Assembly: GCA_008360975.2 (NCBI GenBank)
Contig: CM039196.1
Span: forward strand, 5,622,263 to 5,686,262
Source: Lichenostomus cassidix
Lineage: Eukaryota; Chordata; Aves; Passeriformes; Meliphagidae
Length of the DNA: 64,000 nt
Direction: 5' to 3'
Position 1 is the first letter of the stretch. Each line of letters opens with the position of its first letter. Under the pieces are notes generated by a model. It did no database searches, was not told the origin of the DNA, and saw only the letters and a list, made by a program, of their open reading frames with translations. The position numbers were made by a program, and so were the translations under genes. Shown piece after piece: positions 1-13,900 of this stretch.

Positions 1-2659
1 GGAGGACACTAGCCTGGCTCTGGATGCAGCTTTCCAAAGCTCACTTCCCACTTCTGCTGCAGCTCAGAGAATACCTCAGCAAAGTCCAGAGGCAAAACAC
101 ATTGACCCTCAAGTTAAGAAATGGCCTGGGGAGGAGCTGGGAAGGAGGAGGCATGGCAAAGCTGGAAAGGTAATGGACTGATTCTGTTCATACCAGGTCT
201 GGTTTAACACTGAGGGTGCTCACTGCAGAACATTCAGGGCTCCATGGTCTGTTGTCCACATCTCCATCCCCTCCAGGGATGGGCCAGGCTCATTTCAAGC
301 AGCTGGTACAACCACAGGTAGTTTCTAAGAGGACTCTACCAAAACTCCACCTCTTCTCTCAGGAGGTGCCTGGCAAAGCTTGGTTTGACACAGAATCACA
401 GCCATGTCCTGTTCTGCTCCCCTGCCCCCAGATCAGAAAAATAAAGGATATTATGACTGGAAACAGGGAAGCATTTTGTATGCATACAAAAAATATCCTT
501 AATAATCTCTGCAGCCTATTTGACAGAAGATCATTCGACTCTTATGAGCAAATCCCTCCACATTTCATTTGGCATGTACTCAAGAATCCCCAGTTCTGCA
601 ATACTAATGCTTCTCTCTTATCTGTTTACTTCAACAGCTTTTTTTCTGCAATTCCTAAGTCTGGCACAATACTTCCCTGGCCCTCAAAATATAATCTTCA
701 TTCTCCTCCCTATCACTTTGTAAACAGTTTTTTTCCCCCCTCTAATACCAGTAATCAGAAAAGCACACATTTTGAGGCTTGGAGACACCTGCCTGCCTTG
801 GCTAATCTTCCCAGAGCTCCTCTATGATTCTCAAAATCCTTCTTGCTAGGCAGTTTGCTTCTTAGCACCACGGCTGACCCTCCTTTCTGCATCACACCCC
901 ATTTTCTCATCACTGTTCTTAACACCCTCCCTAGCACAGTGTGTGCAGGACATCATCCATCTGCTGAGCATCTTGTCATGGCAAAGGCCCTTTCTCCTTC
1001 TCAGCCTTTTCTGGCTTGATCTCTATCTACCCCACCGTATTTTTACATTAATAAAGGCATTTCTATACAGGTAAAAATCCTTTTTAGTAACTCCTTCCAT
1101 TCTAACACTACACATTTATTGAAGATGTATCAATTCATCACAGCACTTGAACATTTTGGCATATAAACAACAGATTTTTAATAGTATCTTTTAAATTATA
1201 CATATGCTATCAATTATGTATATCAAAGGGATAATTTATGTGCCAAACTGGTGGCTGTATATTTATAGTTAAGACAATGGAGCTATGCAGAGCATTCACA
1301 ATGAAAATTTAAAATCCACTGAATTTAGACTGTTTTGCTTTCATGTCGCAAAATCAACTGAGGCAAAACAAAAGTTTCAATCCTTAATTCTTCTGCTACA
1401 AAATATATCACATCCATACCTTTCAGCTTTTGGAGAGAAAAACGCATTTGAAATTGTGCATTTCAGATCAACTGTACTATGAAGCTCAGTGTCTTGGCAT
1501 AAGTCCAAGTATTTCACAGAAGCCCTTGTGAGGAGGAATGGCCCAAAATGAGTCCATGAACTCTACATAGATATAAATATGTATACACAGACTTTTATAC
1601 ACAAACACGCAGATGAGTTACCAAGATGGGGAGACAGAATGTGTGCATGATGCTGCAGAAAGAGGGCATGCTTAATTAAAGGGTATCAGTATATAGAAAA
1701 GAACAAATCTAAATGTCTGTGACAAAAAGCTTGGCTTTCTGATGTGCCTGATATTGAAGAGGATTATAATATTTGATAGTCGACTTAAGAGAACTGAAAG
1801 TTCTTAGATGGAGATACATGAAATAGGATTTAAAAAACCCCACCCTATCCTCAAATTCTTTTCACATGTTCATTTAGCAGTCAACAAAAGAGAAAAACCT
1901 CTTATTAAAAACACAGTTAACTAGTGATTGACATTGCTAATATTTCTGCATAAGAGGGAAATGAAGCATCCCAGTTGCATTTCAGAGGGAAATTATAGAG
2001 AAGAAAGCATATACTACATGTCATGTGAGTTTCTCTGAATATCAGTGCTGGTTTCCAGGTAAAAAGTCCCTGCAAAGGCAAGATCTGACATGCAAGACTC
2101 AGTTGTGGCTTGACAGTGCTCAGCACAGGATTACAACACATCAAGAGCCACTTCTACTGCCTTCTACCTCTGTTTTACTGTAGTTAGAGACTGCTTGGTG
2201 TTTGTGCCCTCTTGGGACCCAGAGGGGCTGAGCCCAGGCCATCTGAACAGCCCTGGAAGGGTGGGTAGGATGGCTGGGGGAAAAGGCAGCTGAACTCTCT
2301 AGTTCCACAACACACAGCAACACAAACTCCTCCTGACAGAGGAAATCAATACGACACTCGCAGACGTGCCCCGGCTCGGCACAGAATCTCAAATGAACAA
2401 AAGGCCTCCTCCTGCCTGGAGATCACCCCCTGAGCACTGTATCAAAGCTCACCTCATTTAATGCAAGCATCTGCAGAGGGTATTTTCCCCTGCAGGCCTT
2501 CCACGTCCTTCTCTAGCATGTACTGCTGGAGATCAGTAGTCTGTACAATTTATCGCACCTGTCAAGGCTAATTTATTCATGCGATCTGGCAGTAATCAAA
2601 AAACCCGAGATCGATGCGCCAGCAAACCCTGACATTGCTTCATATTTTAAAGTCCCATT

Positions 2660-2668
2660 TGACCTTGA
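2660..2668 (-). promoter_or_regulatory. Candidate orphan nuclear receptor half-site
   Basis: Plus-strand tgaccttga reads TCAAGGTCA on the minus strand, the known extended half-site of ERR/SF-1-type receptors. It sits in a CpG-retaining block (about 2520-2700). A nine-base match occurs by chance fairly often, so this is weak alone. Confidence 0.25.
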
Positions 2669-4774
2669 ACTGTAGCTAACTGGAGCTGAACTGTCATCAG
2701 CTCTCTGAGGCTCTGGCAGATCGGCTCAGGGCACGGTGTCAGGGCAGCAGAGGCTGGGACTGTGAGCAGGAGAGGATGAGACACAGACAGAGGGACAGGG
2801 ATGGCAGCACCAGTCCCTGCTCAGTGCTCACAGAGCCACCAACCAGTTTGAAATAGTTTCAGCCTGGCTCTGCCATCAAATTTCTCTCAGATGTCCCATG
2901 AGGACATCTTTGGAGCCTTCTGCCTCAGTTTCTCCTTGGTTTAATGAAAGCATATTCATTACCTGCTTCCTCAAAATAATTATTCTGCCAGGAATTATAG
3001 ATAGGACATGCTCTGAAGTTATTGAATAATTTGTTTTTCTTCTGATCAGATGATATTTGTGCAAATGACATTCTCTCAGAGACACAGAGGAAATCTAAGT
3101 GGTGTTTTAGGTAGAAATATGCAGCTACAGTTTTACCAAAACACGTGAATGGATTATTTTATCACAGTCAAAACACTTGACTATGTGATATGCAGTTGCA
3201 CCCAAAACAGATTTTGTAAATGTATTTTGTTGCTTCTCTGGGTTCTCCTTGGCTGCGTTTCTCATGCTAGAAATTCTGTATGTCATATTAAATATGATTT
3301 TTCAGTGAGATCTCCGTTTTTTAAGCCTAGAATACAAATAGTTATGTCATTTTGTATTGTTTTTCCTCTCTTTTAAACAGCTAACACCTTTCCATTATGT
3401 TGAAAGAAACCTACCAATGGAAAGCAATTGGCATTTTGACCAATGCTTTTGTGCACATTAAATATATGTCCAACACTGCCACAAAATCTAATCTGATGTC
3501 CATGGAAGAGAAACAATGACATAGGAGGATGCAGAGGGAATTTGTATGTATCTAGACTAGCTGCTGCGTGAAACCAGACATGGAGCTGTGTTACCACAAA
3601 TGTGCTAATAAAGCAGTTCAGCCAGCCTGTTTCCCTATTTTTCCAATGCAGAAAACAAAGTTGAAGAGGATCTTGAATTTTTGTGGCTATAAGTATTTTG
3701 ATGAAGTGTTTTTTCTGTCTGTGCTCAGCCAAATGGGGATCTGGTTCCCTGTTCCATGCCCTGCTCTGGCTCCTCTGGGAGCTCTTTGGGAGAGAAGCAC
3801 CAATGGCACCTCTCCCTGCTGGCTCATCTGCTGCTGCCTTCTACAGAAAACAGCATCTCTTTCAAGCACAGTGTTAAATTGCCTTTTTTTCCATGTGTTA
3901 CACACCATGCAGATAATGATAACTGTTGGCACCAAGGAGTGGACCTTTATCCAACAAAAGAGCATTATTCCTTCCCTGCTCCTCAGCTCAGAGGTTCCTG
4001 TCACACAGGTCAGCTCAACATGCTTTGCCTTATTCAGGCTGCAAGGATAATTATTAGTCACTTAGAGATTTCCTTAGCAGACTGCAAAAGATACAGTAAA
4101 ACATGTCATATTACCTCCCAAAGTCTTCCAGGCAGAATTAAAACCAAGCCAAGCAAACCTGAGCTCCACGCCTCTTCCCCTCTCCAAACCTACAACTCAT
4201 CAAACATCAGTTCTGTTATCCTCATGCACCCATGACAAAAACACTCTGACTTTATATTTCCTAGAGATTCCTGATTAAACCTCTCATCCCCAGAAAAATG
4301 AGAACTAGCTGGGGAGCTACTCAAAAAGTCAATTAGGAAACAGGCATCCTCCTGCTCTGGGAACAGCTGGTATCCTGGAGCACTTTCTCATCTTGCTTTT
4401 TGAGCGGAAAAAGGATGCTTTCCACAGAACTGATTTTTTTTTTTTTAAGAGTTCTGAAAAAGATTCAAAATGGTTCCAGAGAACTCAAAGAAATCATTTG
4501 CCAAGTGTGCTGGGACCAAGCTAAAGGCTGACAGCTGAGCACCTCTGGGTACAAAACAGCCCAAGCCAGGATTACAGTAATCAGCATCAAAATGTAGAGT
4601 TCTACAGAACATTTGGATTTCTGGATGAGCTGTTATTTTGCAGCACAAAATCTGTTGTATCAGAAAGTTTCTGAGCAGCTGTAGCTCATCTCTAGTGTTT
4701 GGTTCAGATTCATCATTAGGCAAGTGAAACCTATTTCAATCTCAACACAATTAACACAGTCCTCTCCATTTTCC

Positions 4775-4787
4775 CTCTCTCTCTCTC
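4775..4787. repeat. Short (CT)n microsatellite
   Basis: Six and a half CT units in intron 6. Confidence 0.85.
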
Positions 4788-7399
4788 ATTCAGTTCACAC
4801 TTGCCTCTGAAGAGGAACCTCTATTAGATTTAGATCAAACCTGCAGGAAAGTGGCTGAGAAGAAAGTGGCAAAGACTGAGGAAGCATTTTTTTTTCCTCA
4901 GTTCTTTTGCTGTTGATCTCTTTCTGAAATTTCCAGCCTCGTGCTTTGATAATGTCCTGGTACATGAAAGAGTTTGTAACATAAAATGTTACACTCGATG
5001 GAGCATGATGTGATACTGGAGCCAAATGGCCAGATGCTCTTTTCTGAGCTATTTCCAATGCTCCCACTTTAGAGAGAATTTTTAAGGGTACTCACAAGCT
5101 CTAGTCCTCTAGTGGGCTGGCAATTTCATGCTAGAGCACCACTGTGCTGTGGTTCTGATGAAACCATTGTTTTCCATTCCAGGGTACAGTTCTCTTCAAT
5201 TTAATAAAAAGAAAAATAATGAAGAAAATAGGAAAGAAAAGAGAAAAAAGCCAGTGTGGTTCAAAGAAATTGCAGAGAGGTAGGGAGCTGAGCTCTGTCC
5301 CCAAAAACGGGATCACACATCCTATTAAAAGCATAATTAAGATTATATTAATGATCTGGTCAGAGAAAAACCCGAGCACTCTTAACTTCATCAGAACAAG
5401 CCTAGAGCCATGTTTTAGCTGTTTGGCTTTGCTTTACACTGTTTGGCCATCCTGTTCTTTCATGTGGGGGAAGATCCTTCACAGGGAAACCCTCTGGTTT
5501 GAAACGTGGCTGAGGTCAGACATCTGAAGCCTGTCCCCAGTGCTGCTTATCCCCACAATCAGCCTGTCCCCATCTGCTTTCCCACCATTTCCCTGTGAGT
5601 TGGTATCTGTTTTGGGGTGGGGATCTGACCTCAGAGCAGGGATCAGAGTCCCTGGCACTGCTGGCAGCTCCCTCCCAGTTGTTAGCACAGATATTCCCCT
5701 CTGCAGCCCCTTGGCATTGGCAGCTGCACACTTTGGCCGTGAGGAACACCAGTGGTCACTCCTGGTGGCTTCAGACACTCCATGGCTCAGCAGCCTGGCA
5801 TTTAATGCCTGCATGAGCTTCTCCCCTTGCCATAAAGTCTGTCTCCTTCCCCAGACAGAAGGCATTACTGCTGGACACAAATGTCAAGCCTCATCTCACC
5901 CTGCCAGAATCTCTGGAATTCTAGTGAATGAGAAGCTGCTAAACACTGGGATGTGCTGAGGATCTGATGCACATCACCCCAGACCTGCCTGCTCCAATCC
6001 CTGCTCTGAAGAGGGGAGGGAGCTGCCAATTAATGCAATCCAGGCACCATGAATTCAATCCTTTCATGATTTCTTAATCCTTGACTTTACAAGCTTAGCA
6101 TTCTTTCACCTCAGGAAACGCCGATAAAACTGCTAAATTAAACTGGAGATGGAAAAAGAGGACACCTTTAGTCATACCCTTTATCTGGAGGGTGAAACCT
6201 GGGAGATTCATCACTGAGATCTTTGCAACCTCAGCAGTGGGGCAACTTCCAATACCAGCAGATTACATCACTTACTAGGATTTTGCTTAGGCACTGTAGA
6301 ACTGCTCAGAAACATTTTAATAGCATTTAACTTCATGCTGAAAATGCTGATTTATTGCACTCCAGTGTGAATAGGCATGTCTGAGGACAGAGCACACTAC
6401 ATTTTCAGATGTCAGCAATCGTGGGGTTTTGTTAACATCATTTAAGTGATTAAATGGCTTCATACTAAAAGGCTTTAAGACTTTTAATTCAAAACAGAAT
6501 TAATTTATATTAAAAAGTACAGCTTAGGAAAGGTCAAAATACAAATGAAGTGTTTTCAGATTTACCAAAATAAGACACTTTGATTAACCCCTATTTTTGT
6601 ACAATTTTCACTTGTATTTTACCACAGCATGTGTAAAAAAATGCTGGAATTTTGAGTAACTCACCAGAACTGGGTTTCTATTTTGCTCTAAGAGTAGGGA
6701 CCTGTCCTCATGAATCACACAGAGCAAAAAGCATTGTCCAGAATTCAGAATTAAAGTTTGCTATTCATAAACCTTGTGACATTTTTATTACAGCACACCA
6801 GTCTGGAATCTGCATTTAAAACACTGACTGCTCAAAGGAATCTAAATCTCTTTAGCTAAAGGTAATAAAATGAGGTCAAAAATTCACTACTCAACAATCT
6901 ACCATTAGCATTTCTACTCAGAAAAAGAAGTAGTTCATCTATTTTTACAGAAAGTAAAGGCAGGGCATATAACAGAAGTTTGGAAAGTATAATGATTTGC
7001 TTATGTATGGAAGTCCATTAGGTAATGAGCATCATTTCTTCACAAAGAGATTCTGCACCATGATTTTTTTACAGTGCACACAGTCCTTGTGTAACCCAGA
7101 GGTGGGGCAGCATTTCTGTTCACACAACCCATGGCTCCAGCTTGGCAGCTTGACCTCTGTCACCAACATTACCACAACACCAGAGAGCACAGAGGGTCTG
7201 AGCTGGATCTTGGCTTAGCTCAGCTCTTTCCAGTCCTGAGGAGCTGTGTGTTCCCAGGGACATTCCACTGACAATGGCCCCAAAACTGGCCAAGGTTACC
7301 TGTGACACACCTGCTGATGCTGACCCAGGGCTACTGAGAACAGAGCACTCTGGCCATTTGATGCTGGCCCTAAAAGAAAAGAAGTTTTACTTGCAGTAA

Positions 7400-7700
7400 T
7401 CAATGTGGCAGCGTGTTTTTTTATTCAATTTGTTTGGATTCTTAACGGTGGAAGCCGAATTTAATTTCTGCCAGAGCATCCTTTACAATAAATGCTTGAT
7501 CTCTCCCCACCCAGCATTACAGCTGATGGGCACAAAGTAAAGAGAACAGCAATTCATTCGCCTTATCACTGGAGCACCAGAGGAAGCGAGAGATCCTTAG
7601 TGCAATGATTAATGGCTCACTATAAAAAGATGCATCATAAACTGCTTGTATTAGGTGAAATCATAAACTAAGCTTTTAATGTTTATAAGATCCCTTTCTA
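7400..7700. promoter_or_regulatory. Candidate conserved intronic regulatory block
   Basis: Complex AT-rich sequence with isolated CpGs (gcagcgtg, aacggt, gccgaa, ttcgcc, agcgag) and repeated ATTA/TAAT, ATAAA and ATGATTAATGG-type cores. There is no coding potential or repeat. Its texture differs from the surrounding intron 6 sequence. Conservation is inferred, not shown. Confidence 0.35.
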
Positions 7701-10637
7701 AATAATTAAGTGTGTCTGTAGCTCCCACTAGGATTGGAACTCACATGATGCTTGCAAACCACACAGTTTCTTACAGGGTCCTAATCTGGGACCCTTGCTA
7801 AAGGGATTCCTGTCTTCCTCTGTATTCAAGCATTGCTTGAATTTCTCTTACTTTTGGGACATCTCTCTGTAGCACAGTTCAGAGAGACCATTTGATGTTC
7901 AGGAGCAGCAAAGATGATCTACCCTAAATTTAGAGTGTCTTCTTCAGCCTGTGCTCATGAAGGACAACTCATCCACAGAGCAGTCAGCCAACACTGGATG
8001 CTGTAATTTCCTGTGTTTAGGTGCTAACAATAATTCCCATCAGCTTCAGTAGCTGGTTGGTGAGCAGTGAGAGGATATCACCATTTTTCCCAACAGAATC
8101 TCCCTGGATTTATCCACCTTGCAGTCAAACTGACATCTTTGAAAAATACAGTACAAGATGACATTGTGTAAGTGTCCATCTATTTCCTTATCATCACCAG
8201 CCTGCAAACGTGTCCATCTCCCTTTTATTTCCCAGAGCAGCTGCTGCTTTTTCTCAACCAAACCAGAATCTCCCTCTCTTGGCAGACAGATATTGGCTTC
8301 AGTGTAAAGTCACCCCATCAGGAGAATGTTGCAGCTCACTGCAAAGTTTACACAAAAAATAATAGGAGTTTAAAAAAGAGCTGCAGAGCCATAAATATTT
8401 TCAATAGGCATAGTAGCCTCAGTCAGTTGCTCCCCTGCTTATTCAATACAGAAAATCACTTAGGTTAATTACTTAAATATTTCCATCTATGGAATTTAGA
8501 AAAGGGCAAAGCCAACAATAGAATACCCAAGATCATATTTTTTTAATAAACAATAGATTTCATGGGAATTAGCTGGGTTATCCAACAGTATCCTCCCAAA
8601 TCAGCTCATTAGTTTCACTGAGTTTCCCCATTTCACTTTATTAAAACAATTTAAACAAGAGTTCACTAGATGCAATGTAATCTACTGCAGACACTCCAAA
8701 CCTAATCCCTTTTCTTTCAGCAGTTACATGTTAATAGTTTGCAAAAAAGTTTGAAAGGATTATTGTTACAGCTGTTTCAAATAGGGACTGTCTTCAGCCA
8801 AGCATATCCCACTGCTTTCCCTACATTTTATTATTTATTATTCTATTAATTTTTGTTCTTTACTTATTCATTCATTTATTTCTTCCTTTTTTGATCTTTG
8901 CTTGACACAAGCAGTCACACACAGTCACCAGCATCCCTCTGTGCAGGTGTGGGGGATACACCAAAAATCCCTGCATGGCTCACTGCACCAGGCCTTTGGA
9001 AAAAAGTGATTTTTCGCAATTTACTTGGAGGTTCTGGAGTTGAAAAACCTCAACCTGGTAAATTCAGAGCGGTTTTATAAATAGCCTAGAGAGAAGGGAG
9101 AAGGTTCCTGTGCATTTTCACGCTGTTAGTTTCTGACAGCTCTGAAAGACACACAGGAGGGGATCACACAGAGGATTTGCAAATTAGGAGGCAGACACTG
9201 TATGTTCCTTACCATGATAGATCCAGGCTGGAAACACAGAGCAACAGACCCATGCTATGGACATGCAGCTTATTTCAGAACAAACAAACTCATACTCTTG
9301 TACTTTCATAAAATCTTTCCCAAACAGTAGGGTTAGTTTTTCTTGTAGGGCAAAAAACACACCCAGCTAAAATAAAACCCAACGAATGACAGCTGATTTC
9401 TAGATCCAAGGTTTCTGCAGGCTTTAACAGGTTCCCTCTCCTTGAAAACCCATCAAATCCTTGTCTCTTCAAGCAAGTGCCATTTCATAATCCTATTAAA
9501 ACCTTTGCCTCTGTTACCAGGAGCCCTAATCGTACTCAGCAAGTTCTCCTCTTCTAAGGAAGAGCAACAGCTTTCAGATTTCTTAGGAGGCTTATTCATC
9601 AACCACGCCAGAGTTTTGCCAGAGTGTTCAATCTATTCTGGGAGCAGCCATGTGGAAAAAGTTTCAAACAGCTCAAAGCCCTGCACAATGATAAAGGAAA
9701 GCTCACACAATCCTGGTAATAGCCTGACCCTCTTAAGGAAAATTGGATGATTTGTGGTAGCAGTTTTTCTGTCCCCTATGTGAATTCTGAACCTGAAAGT
9801 ATAAGCAGTGTATTCACTCAGTCCCATTACAAACCACATCCCTCTTGCAATGCTGGAATAACAAATACACACCCATATGTGAAAATAAACTCTTGCTGCA
9901 GTGACCTTCCTCCTCAGTCCAGTGGTGTGAAGGAGTTTGTAGCCATTTTAGGACAAAAAGAGTCAGATAAAGAATGGACTAATTTGATGTTCAATGTTTC
10001 ACCATGAGCAGAATATATGCTTTAACGAGCACATTACATGCACCAGGGACAAGTTACTGGGAAGCAGGGGATAAAGAGTAAAGGGAAAATAATTAAACAG
10101 TCAGCTTTATAATGAGGAAACTCTGTTCATGCAACATTAAGCGGCCTAATTTTCAAATGCTAAGCAAAGACATGTTCCTTGGGCTTCAGGAGGACTTGCT
10201 GGCAAGCACCACCTTGAAAACAAGGGCAAGGGATCACAGGTATCAAACCTCCTACAGGCCCAGGGCACAGGGATTGATGCTGTTCCAAAGTCGTCTGACC
10301 TATCTGACAGGATAAAACACCTGTACCCTGCAGTTCTTATTCCATCAGGAGGATTCTCAGAGCTGCAAAATATCCCATCACTCATAATGTGGGGTTGGTA
10401 GACCATTATAAGTGATTTCTAGCAGCCTGGCCCTAGTTTTCTGTAGGTATTGCCTGTGTTAGACCACAAATGTACAACACCAGCTAAGGCAGTGAGTACA
10501 TGGAGACTCAGAGATGCTGTTTGCACAAGCACAGCTCCTGGGAAAAGGGAAAATCTTTCTCACTGGGTTCAGACACTGACAGAATGAACCAATAAAGCAT
10601 ATTTCTGACTGTTATCAGTTCTCTCAAGGCCCATAAG

Positions 10638-10660
10638 GCCAGCAACATTCATTTGCTGGC
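10638..10660. repeat. 8-bp inverted repeat near exon 6 donor
   Basis: GCCAGCAA and TTGCTGGC are exact complements around a 7-nt loop. They lie about 140-165 nt into intron 6. Confidence 0.85.
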
Positions 10661-10801
10661 GCTGTCACTTCCAGATAGTGTTGCAATATCAATTACTGCA
10701 GCATAATAGCCTATCAGTCAGACAGCAGCTCTGCTGGGCCACAAGCTCCCCAGCACTGTTTGCAAATGGACACAGCACAAAGTCTCTTTTTTCTTACTCA
10801 C

Positions 10802-10919
10802 TCTCATGCCTAATTCGATGTTTTCTCCTCCATAGACCTCCATTCCAGGGTCAAGCAAGCCAATCTCACCAAAATACTCTCGGTCCACCACGAACGAGCA
10901 TCCGATCATGGCTGGTGTC
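10802..10919 (-). CDS. GALNT9: GALNT9 coding exon 6 (Gal/GalNAc-T motif)
   Basis: This 118-nt exon encodes about residues 320-359. The acceptor is ctgcccag and the donor gtgagt after AGA (Arg), so intron 6 is phase 0. The peptide begins TPAMIGCSFVVDREYFGEIG and ends LLDPGMEVYGGENIELGMR. It carries the family's second catalytic signature: canonical members read D-x-W-GGENLE, whereas this has EVYGGENIE with Tyr for the Trp. That change is normal for the GALNT8/9/17/18 branch and is in human GALNT9 too, so it is not a local mutation. The Glu of GGEN, which shapes the acceptor and donor site, is retained. In GALNT1 the exon break also falls directly after the equivalent Arg, supporting this 3' boundary. 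The next exon should begin with V-W-x-CGG; I did not find it in the remaining 10.8 kb. Confidence 0.94.
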
Positions 10920-13900
10920 CTGGGCAGGGAGATGAAAGCAAAAAATGAACTCCTTGATCAGCTATTGCAGAACCACCTCACAACAAATGTACACTGATGA
11001 AAGAGTCTTTAAGTTTACGTTTTAGATTTCTCTATTAGCATCAATCACATGGCACTTCATGTAAGCAAGAAATTCTGGTACTTCTCTGTTTGGTGCTGTA
11101 GTTTGTGAAGACTTTCTGTTGAATCATTCTCTAGCTAGAAGTGGTCTCAAGGCTGTCTGAAAACCACTTAAGGTCCTGGATACTCCTGGCTGGGCTCTTC
11201 CATCTTCTGTTGATGCATATATTTATACACCAGGATCTTTGCAAGATGGATGCATTTATAAATTCAAGTTATTTGATAAAATGCACCTTTGCTTCCCAGA
11301 GCCAAGCCTGGAAACAGATTTGCCTAAAAAAGCTGAGAGCTCTCCTGTACTCAGGATGAGACATATCCTATATACATCTTGATTCCACATCTTGTATCAC
11401 TGAAAAGCATCTCTTAGGCTAACAAGGAATAAATTTGGTCTAGAAACTGAAATAAAAGAAGGACACAACCAAGGTAAGGAAATTCAATACCTTTGCAATG
11501 CAACAAGCTTTGGAGGGAATATTTCAGGTATATTTTTTAAGTTTTACCCATGATAAAAGAAGGAAGGAGATGGGGGGAAGAAACACACCACTCTCCCACT
11601 TTCTTTATTTCCTTTATTATGTATTTAAAGCTAAACACAGGCTTCACTGGATCAAGGCATCACTCCTTTGCAAAACTGAGATGCTAGTTTGGGCTTAGAC
11701 TCTTTCTTTCCAGCCTGCCTCCCCCACAAAAATCCTCTGGAGGCAGCAGAGGATGCTCCCATGAGGACGTCTCCTTCCTTTCTAATGAGGAATGGTACTG
11801 GCAGCCTTTTCAGACTGCTCTCAGGTGCTGGAATCTCTCTCTCTGGGGATGGATTTCTGCAGCTGTCAGCTCTGTCCATTAAAACACTGAGTTGTTAATT
11901 AAATGGGGGTGGGAAATACATTTTAGATGCAACTACATAATCATCACTCACAGACGAGTGCCACTGAGGACTGTCTTTGCAACTCCCTCTCTCCCTTCTA
12001 GGGTTTTTTTCCTTCTCATTATGTATATTCAAATATAGACTTCACAAGCCTTCATGGCTTTTTCAGGAAAAAAAAAAGTTTTCAGGACTGAGCAACAACA
12101 GCAGCACAATGACAGAAGGAGCCACATCCAGCCTTTCAGAGCAGCCAGTCAAAAATTGCCACTGACAGTGCCTTTTACTACCTGAATTTGGCTGCCTGCA
12201 GCCACTGCTCTTCTTCACAGCAGCAGCTGCAGGAGCTCAGCTGAGAAGTCCCTGGCTCTGCCCTGGTCATGTCCTGATGTGGTGGCAGAACTTGCCTAGA
12301 GAGCACAGAGTTGAGTTTTCTGCCCATTGCCTGTTCCACACTTCCACCAGGGTCACACAGAGTCCTGGACACTGTCCCCACCAAGCCTAGGCTCTGAACT
12401 CCCCTGGGCTTTGCCTGACCCAGCTGCAAACCAAATGTGATGGGACTGGGAGAGGTGATGGTGCTGCTGCTCCCAGCTCTGTCACATCTGCTCTCCAGTG
12501 AGTCACCTCCCTCTGCCTCTGTTTGTCCATCTGGGAAACACTTAATAATACTGGGATAAAGTCTGAGAAATGCTTCAGCAGCCTGAAAGCCCAAATTTCA
12601 CTTCTAAAAGCACTTTAAGCATGTAGCTGGATAATTTTATACTGGACTACAGTGTCACACCAACATATTGCAAACACTTTTCAAAAAAGCGTCTTGAAAA
12701 AAGCTCAAGGCCCTAGTTAGCTTTAACAAGGGGTTTTTCCAGAACCTGAAACACTCCAGAGTGCAGGAGACTTTTCATTAAAGCTGGAAATGGCTACATG
12801 AACAAGAGCAGCTGTGTTAGCACATCTCACCCACTGCTCACTACCCAAGGGGCAGCACATGAGAAGGTGAGTGCCCTTAGCACTTCACAGCATCAGAGCA
12901 CAACATAGTAACCTGCTTTATGTGAAACAACCTTTCTCCTTAATCATGCCCTTTCTAGTAAAACAGAGATGTTTTTAGAAGGGAAAAACAGCAATTAGAA
13001 GTGTATTGTTTTTTACCAATACCTCAAAGGTGTTGCAAAACTTAATTGATCTGTGGAATATTCATTGACACAATGGAGGATGTTATAAGCATTAATTATA
13101 ATCAACAGCAGCACTTAAAGGATAACATGGGAAACACAGCAAAATGGGTTTTGCAGCTAAATGCTTAAAATTCAGTCTAGAATTGTATTGATTCTGCAGT
13201 GGAGAAAGATACAGCATAGTCAGTTTGGGGAAATTAACCTGAGAGCACTGTTGAAGCAAGGGAGACACTAGAGAAACATTGTTTTGGGTAATGCCCTGGG
13301 GAAAGGGAGGAAACACAGAGGGGTTTTTGGTGGTGAACATGTCTGCCATGTAAATGGGGAAACCTGCATGGTACGTGCATAAGTATTTCTGTATTTCTTA
13401 CAACTCATGTCTTCTGCAAGAAAGAGTCAGCACCAGGCCCTGAGAATTCAAGGACAGATTTGCTGCTCAGGAGATACAGGGAAAAAAATGACAAGATGAC
13501 AAGCTAATGCTCAGCTAGAAAGGCAGAGCAAATATGGATGTGGAATAACTCTCTGATGCCCTGTGGAAGTAAATTTTTTGGAAAGGCAGGACACCCATCA
13601 GAACCTGAACAAATAAAAGTGAAACTGCTCTGTTACAGGCTCCTGTGAACCAGAAACTGAAAAGATGGCCATAAGCAGTCAATAAACAGTCACCAGTTTT
13701 ATTATTGCATGACAGCGTGGTTTATCCTGAAAGACTTTACCTCCTAAGCTCCAGTACACTGGTGGATTTCTTCCCAGAGCAGTGAGAGCCCAAATTGGCT
13801 TCATCATATTGTTATTGCAGAGCAGCACGGGGCCTGAGCTGCACGTGAGATGGGCACAAACAGCCCCAGGCAAAGGAGGCAGCACAAAACACTTCACTGG

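Larger units (their letters stand above)
1..10801 (-). other. GALNT9: GALNT9 intron 6, 5' part (no exon found)
   Basis: I read both strands for the expected next exon (VWQCGGSMEV, then HIER, WMDDFKSH) and for other genes, and saw none. The open frames here, the longest 203 codons from a GTG at 216, have no recognisable domain. Notable content includes a CpG-retaining block near 2520-2700 with an exact TGACCTTGA site, a CT microsatellite at 4775-4787, a T13 run at 4434-4446, a strongly CNE-like block near 7400-7700, and an 8-bp hairpin at 10638-10660 just inside the intron from the exon 6 donor. No transposable element was recognised. Confidence 0.8.

Noticed and set aside
216..827. 203-codon plus-strand open frame
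   Set aside because: It begins with GTG, has no recognisable domain, is composition-driven and lies inside an intron on the strand opposite the gene.
3568..4061. Overlapping plus and minus frames of 119-160 codons
   Set aside because: Open frames occur on both strands and in several frames at once, with no domain and no splice-supported structure. This looks like a chance stop-poor stretch.
5479..5959. Overlapping 133- and 139-codon frames on opposite strands
   Set aside because: A GC-richer intronic patch with few stops. The peptides are low-information and match no family I know.
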